Source of the DNA: Tritrichomonas foetus
Taxonomy: Eukaryota > Parabasalia > Tritrichomonadida > Tritrichomonadidae
NCBI GenBank assembly: GCA_001839685.1
Contig: MLAK01001067.1
Coordinates: 1,421-33,406, forward strand
Reading direction: 5' to 3'
Length of the DNA stretch: 31,986 bases
This document shows, in pieces, positions 29,750 through 31,986 of this stretch. Each line of letters starts with the position of its first letter. Positions within the stretch are counted from its first letter, which is position 1. Below the pieces are notes generated by a model. The model searched no databases and was not told the DNA's origin. It was given only the letters and a program-made list of their open reading frames with translations. Made by a program: the position numbers and the translations under genes.

Positions 29750-31723
29750 ATGTTTTTTGAGACAAAACAAAACACATATTCGTATATGAAAGGAATTAAA
29801 CTTAAAGTTCTTGCTTATTACGCGAGCCAATATGCTTGGACATTGTACATAATTTTACCACTACTGTATTCATATTTCGTTCCAACCCGCACAGACAAGA
29901 TTACTATTATTTCATATTCCAATTCGAAATTTGATTCATCCAAAAACCCACAAATTTTCGCACACGTCTCAGATATTCATATGAGCACTTACAAACCGCA
30001 CGGCGTCGCTAATTTCCGAGAAGCAATTAAAATCCTGAAAAATGTCAATCCAGACTTCGTTCTTATCACAGGCGACCTTGCAGATAACTATGATACAGCT
30101 AAACGTTATCCACATTACGGAGACCAAATCGAAAATGATTGGAAAATATATCAAAATGAAATATCTAACCTTTCGATCCCGATTATTGATCTTGGTGGTA
30201 ACCATGACTTATTTGGTGTTGAGGGCTATTCAACTGCGCGTAATTTCATTCGCGATTATTCAGTTTCTATCAAAAGCCAAAATGTGAAAAATGTGAATGA
30301 TTTTCGTGTTCATTCTCATAAAATTGGTGACCAAAACGTGATTGTGGTCAATCCTTTTGACTTCCCAAGTGCTCATCCGCCACTTCTTTTCTTTGAAACA
30401 GTCACAACAGAAATGCTCGACAAAATTGAATCAGAAATTTTAAAGAATCCAAAAAGTATAGTAGCTTGTCATTATCCCACTTCTATGCTTCATAGCAAAT
30501 TATCATCATCAAATAAGAAGTTTTCCGATATTATTGGATCAACTGACGTTTTAGCATATCTTACAGGTCATACCCATCCATCAGAAGCAAAAGTATCTCA
30601 TTATGGAATTGGTGGAATTGAAGTTGTATGTCCTTCCTTAATTTCTCAGAAGAAGTTCGGAATTGTAACTATCGACAATTCAGCCTTTTCATGGTCAACA
30701 ATTGATCTTGATAATCCAGCGAAAGGTGTCATTTCTTACCCACAACCAAAACAACAAATTAACAGACACGTAAACTTTAATGAAAGTAATACTGAAATTA
30801 GAGTTATCATGTTTTCTGATAAAACTGACTTAAGTATTTCAATTGAAGGTTCAGTTAATGGAAAAATGACATTTTCTCGTCATCTTCCAAATGGTCTCTC
30901 TTTATATACCTATCCATTAAATCTTCCACAAGGTAACCACCAAATCACATTCACTGGAGATTTCGAAGGTACTCGCGAATTCATCATCAATGATGTTTTT
31001 AACACTGGAAATGAAGTTATTCCATTTCCAATGAAACTTTGTCAATTTATCTTTATGATATTACCTTTATTATGGCTTTTCTTAATTATTATTACTTTTG
31101 TTTTCCCTTGTGAATTCTTCCATATGTTTGAAGGAATCGAACAATGGATTGAAACATCAACAAATGAGAATCATTGGGTTTTTGCAATCTTTTTCGGTTT
31201 CTTTTTAATGAGAGTCAGATTCCAAAGACTTCCAAAGATGCTGCGCAGGATTGTTTTCATTGCTGTACTTTCTCCAATTCTTCTTCCATCAATGTTCTTC
31301 GAATGTGAGAATGCTTTCGGTCTTGTTACTCTTTATGGATACTACAGTGGTGGGAAACATCATTCTGCTGATTTTGGTACTTTTTATGCATATATGTATT
31401 TAGCATTTGTTTGTTTACCTATGGTTGTAATGTGTTCAAGCTTTGGTGTGAAAGAATGGTCTTATGCCCAAATAGGTGACATCATTTTTACAGCAATTTG
31501 TGCAGTAATTGAAATGTTTATTCTCGTTAGATTGGTTTATGAATCAGCTGGACCATTATATATGTTATGTAGTCCAATGTTTGTTATTATTCCAATGATT
31601 TTCATAGTGATTTTCGCACTTTGGAGAATTTGCTCATGCAAGAAATCATCAAGTGATTATGAAATTGCTGAATCTTCAATGTCAGAGCGTTTAACATCAA
31701 TGCCAGAAGTTGTGATTAGTTAA
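29750..31723 (+). CDS. TMEM62-like membrane metallophosphoesterase
   Basis: A 657-residue protein matching the TMEM62 layout. A short N-terminal membrane anchor (about 20-45) precedes a calcineurin-type phosphoesterase domain with the metal-binding motifs DIH (Asp75, His77), GDL (Asp109), GNHD (150-153), His241 in CHYPTS and GHTH (273-276). A beta-rich region (about 330-420) follows, then a C-terminal block with about six membrane segments starting at PMKLCQFIFMILPLLWLF. All metal ligands expected of an active enzyme are present, but substrates of TMEM62 are not established. The topology suggests the catalytic domain lies in the ER lumen or outside the cell. The frame is open upstream to a GTG at 29681; ATG 29750 fits the initiator. 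Confidence 0.9.
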   Translation: MFFETKQNTYSYMKGIKLKVLAYYASQYAWTLYIILPLLYSYFVPTRTDKITIISYSNSKFDSSKNPQIFAHVSDIHMSTYKPHGVANFREAIKILKNVNPDFVLITGDLADNYDTAKRYPHYGDQIENDWKIYQNEISNLSIPIIDLGGNHDLFGVEGYSTARNFIRDYSVSIKSQNVKNVNDFRVHSHKIGDQNVIVVNPFDFPSAHPPLLFFETVTTEMLDKIESEILKNPKSIVACHYPTSMLHSKLSSSNKKFSDIIGSTDVLAYLTGHTHPSEAKVSHYGIGGIEVVCPSLISQKKFGIVTIDNSAFSWSTIDLDNPAKGVISYPQPKQQINRHVNFNESNTEIRVIMFSDKTDLSISIEGSVNGKMTFSRHLPNGLSLYTYPLNLPQGNHQITFTGDFEGTREFIINDVFNTGNEVIPFPMKLCQFIFMILPLLWLFLIIITFVFPCEFFHMFEGIEQWIETSTNENHWVFAIFFGFFLMRVRFQRLPKMLRRIVFIAVLSPILLPSMFFECENAFGLVTLYGYYSGGKHHSADFGTFYAYMYLAFVCLPMVVMCSSFGVKEWSYAQIGDIIFTAICAVIEMFILVRLVYESAGPLYMLCSPMFVIIPMIFIVIFALWRICSCKKSSSDYEIAESSMSERLTSMPEVVIS

Positions 31724-31921
31724 TACTTAGACATCTATTTTATTGTTACGATTTATTTTATCAAATTTTTGGATTTATATTGCGTAAAATATTTAATAAT
31801 AAACTATTAGATCAGGACATCTTTTATATTATTGAATCTTACTCGTTTACCAAATATTCTTCTTTTGAAACTTTTTTCACTCTAAATTTTTGTTATGATT
31901 GTAACATATGCCTCCTATATG

Positions 31922-31976
31922 AAAGGTTTACAAAATGGTCCCCCAAAGATTTTGTGGGACCATCCCATAAACCTTT
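31922..31976. repeat. Strong hairpin, possible end of a dispersed repeat
   Basis: AAAGGTTTA (31922-31930) pairs with TAAACCTTT (31968-31976), and ATGGTCCC (31935-31942) pairs with GGGACCAT (31956-31963), separated by a symmetric 4x4 internal loop. This gives 17 base pairs around a 13-base loop. It is more G+C-rich than the surrounding DNA and runs to the window edge. Possible identities are a MITE or transposon end, or a hairpin RNA. Confidence 0.55.
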
Positions 31977-31986
31977 GTCCTACCAC

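Noticed and set aside
31935..31963. ATGGTCCC/GGGACC resembling parts of HDV-like ribozymes, which are known in Trichomonas
   Set aside because: The double-pseudoknot order and the P1 and P3 helices cannot be formed from the visible sequence; it reads as a simple hairpin.

Overview
This window looks like nuclear DNA of a parabasalid (trichomonad) protist, close to Trichomonas or Tritrichomonas. It is AT-rich and carries well-separated, mostly intronless genes on both strands. Several starts are preceded, about 15-45 bases upstream, by a match to the trichomonad initiator TCA(C/T)(A/T) (heat-shock, flavodiiron, GSK3, ankyrin and TMEM62-like genes). At least eight stop codons read TAAA, the motif known to double as the polyadenylation signal in Trichomonas. 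Two proteins begin with short Met-Leu, Arg-containing leaders typical of hydrogenosomal import. The gene set (flavodiiron protein, NifU-type Fe-S protein, ankyrin family, DOCK exchange factor, Rab GTPase) fits. I cannot name the species.

Layout. 1-889: no protein gene, but two G+C-richer islands with strong secondary structure, probably small RNA genes. 890-2259: two unrecognised minus-strand genes, one with a very acidic tail. 2817-3413: a Rab2-like GTPase. 3838-6015: an M60/TCAF-like protein with a myristoylation start and a lost zinc motif. 6016-8055: a 2 kb gene-free stretch. 8056-10044: cytosolic HSP70 containing 12 ambiguous bases. 10812-11648: a ZIP-family transporter with a duplicated 3' flank. 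12275-13838: a broken ankyrin-family gene. 14634-15902: flavodiiron oxygen reductase. 16169-17266: GSK3-type kinase. 18026-22512: DOCK-family exchange factor with a probable one-base break near its 5' end. 22562-24969: nearly gene-free. 24970-26468: a small membrane protein divergent from a zinc-finger protein with an RNase D-like domain. 26900-28150: M18 aminopeptidase. 28547-28894: hydrogenosomal NifU-domain protein. 29173-29595: unknown. 29750-31723: TMEM62-like membrane phosphoesterase. 31922-31976: a strong hairpin that may be the end of a dispersed repeat running off the window.

The genes are not an operon; each has its own start region. Loose themes are hydrogenosome biology (flavodiiron and NifU proteins), membrane traffic and cytoskeletal signalling (Rab, DOCK, GSK3), and housekeeping (HSP70, M18 peptidase, ZIP, TMEM62-like). 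I saw no mobile-element genes, CRISPR, tRNA or rRNA. No clear new multi-gene system is visible. The best leads are the structured RNA candidate at 238-363, the pseudoenzyme-like M60 protein, the exonuclease-like/zinc-finger fusion, and the codon-position pattern of ambiguous bases in HSP70.
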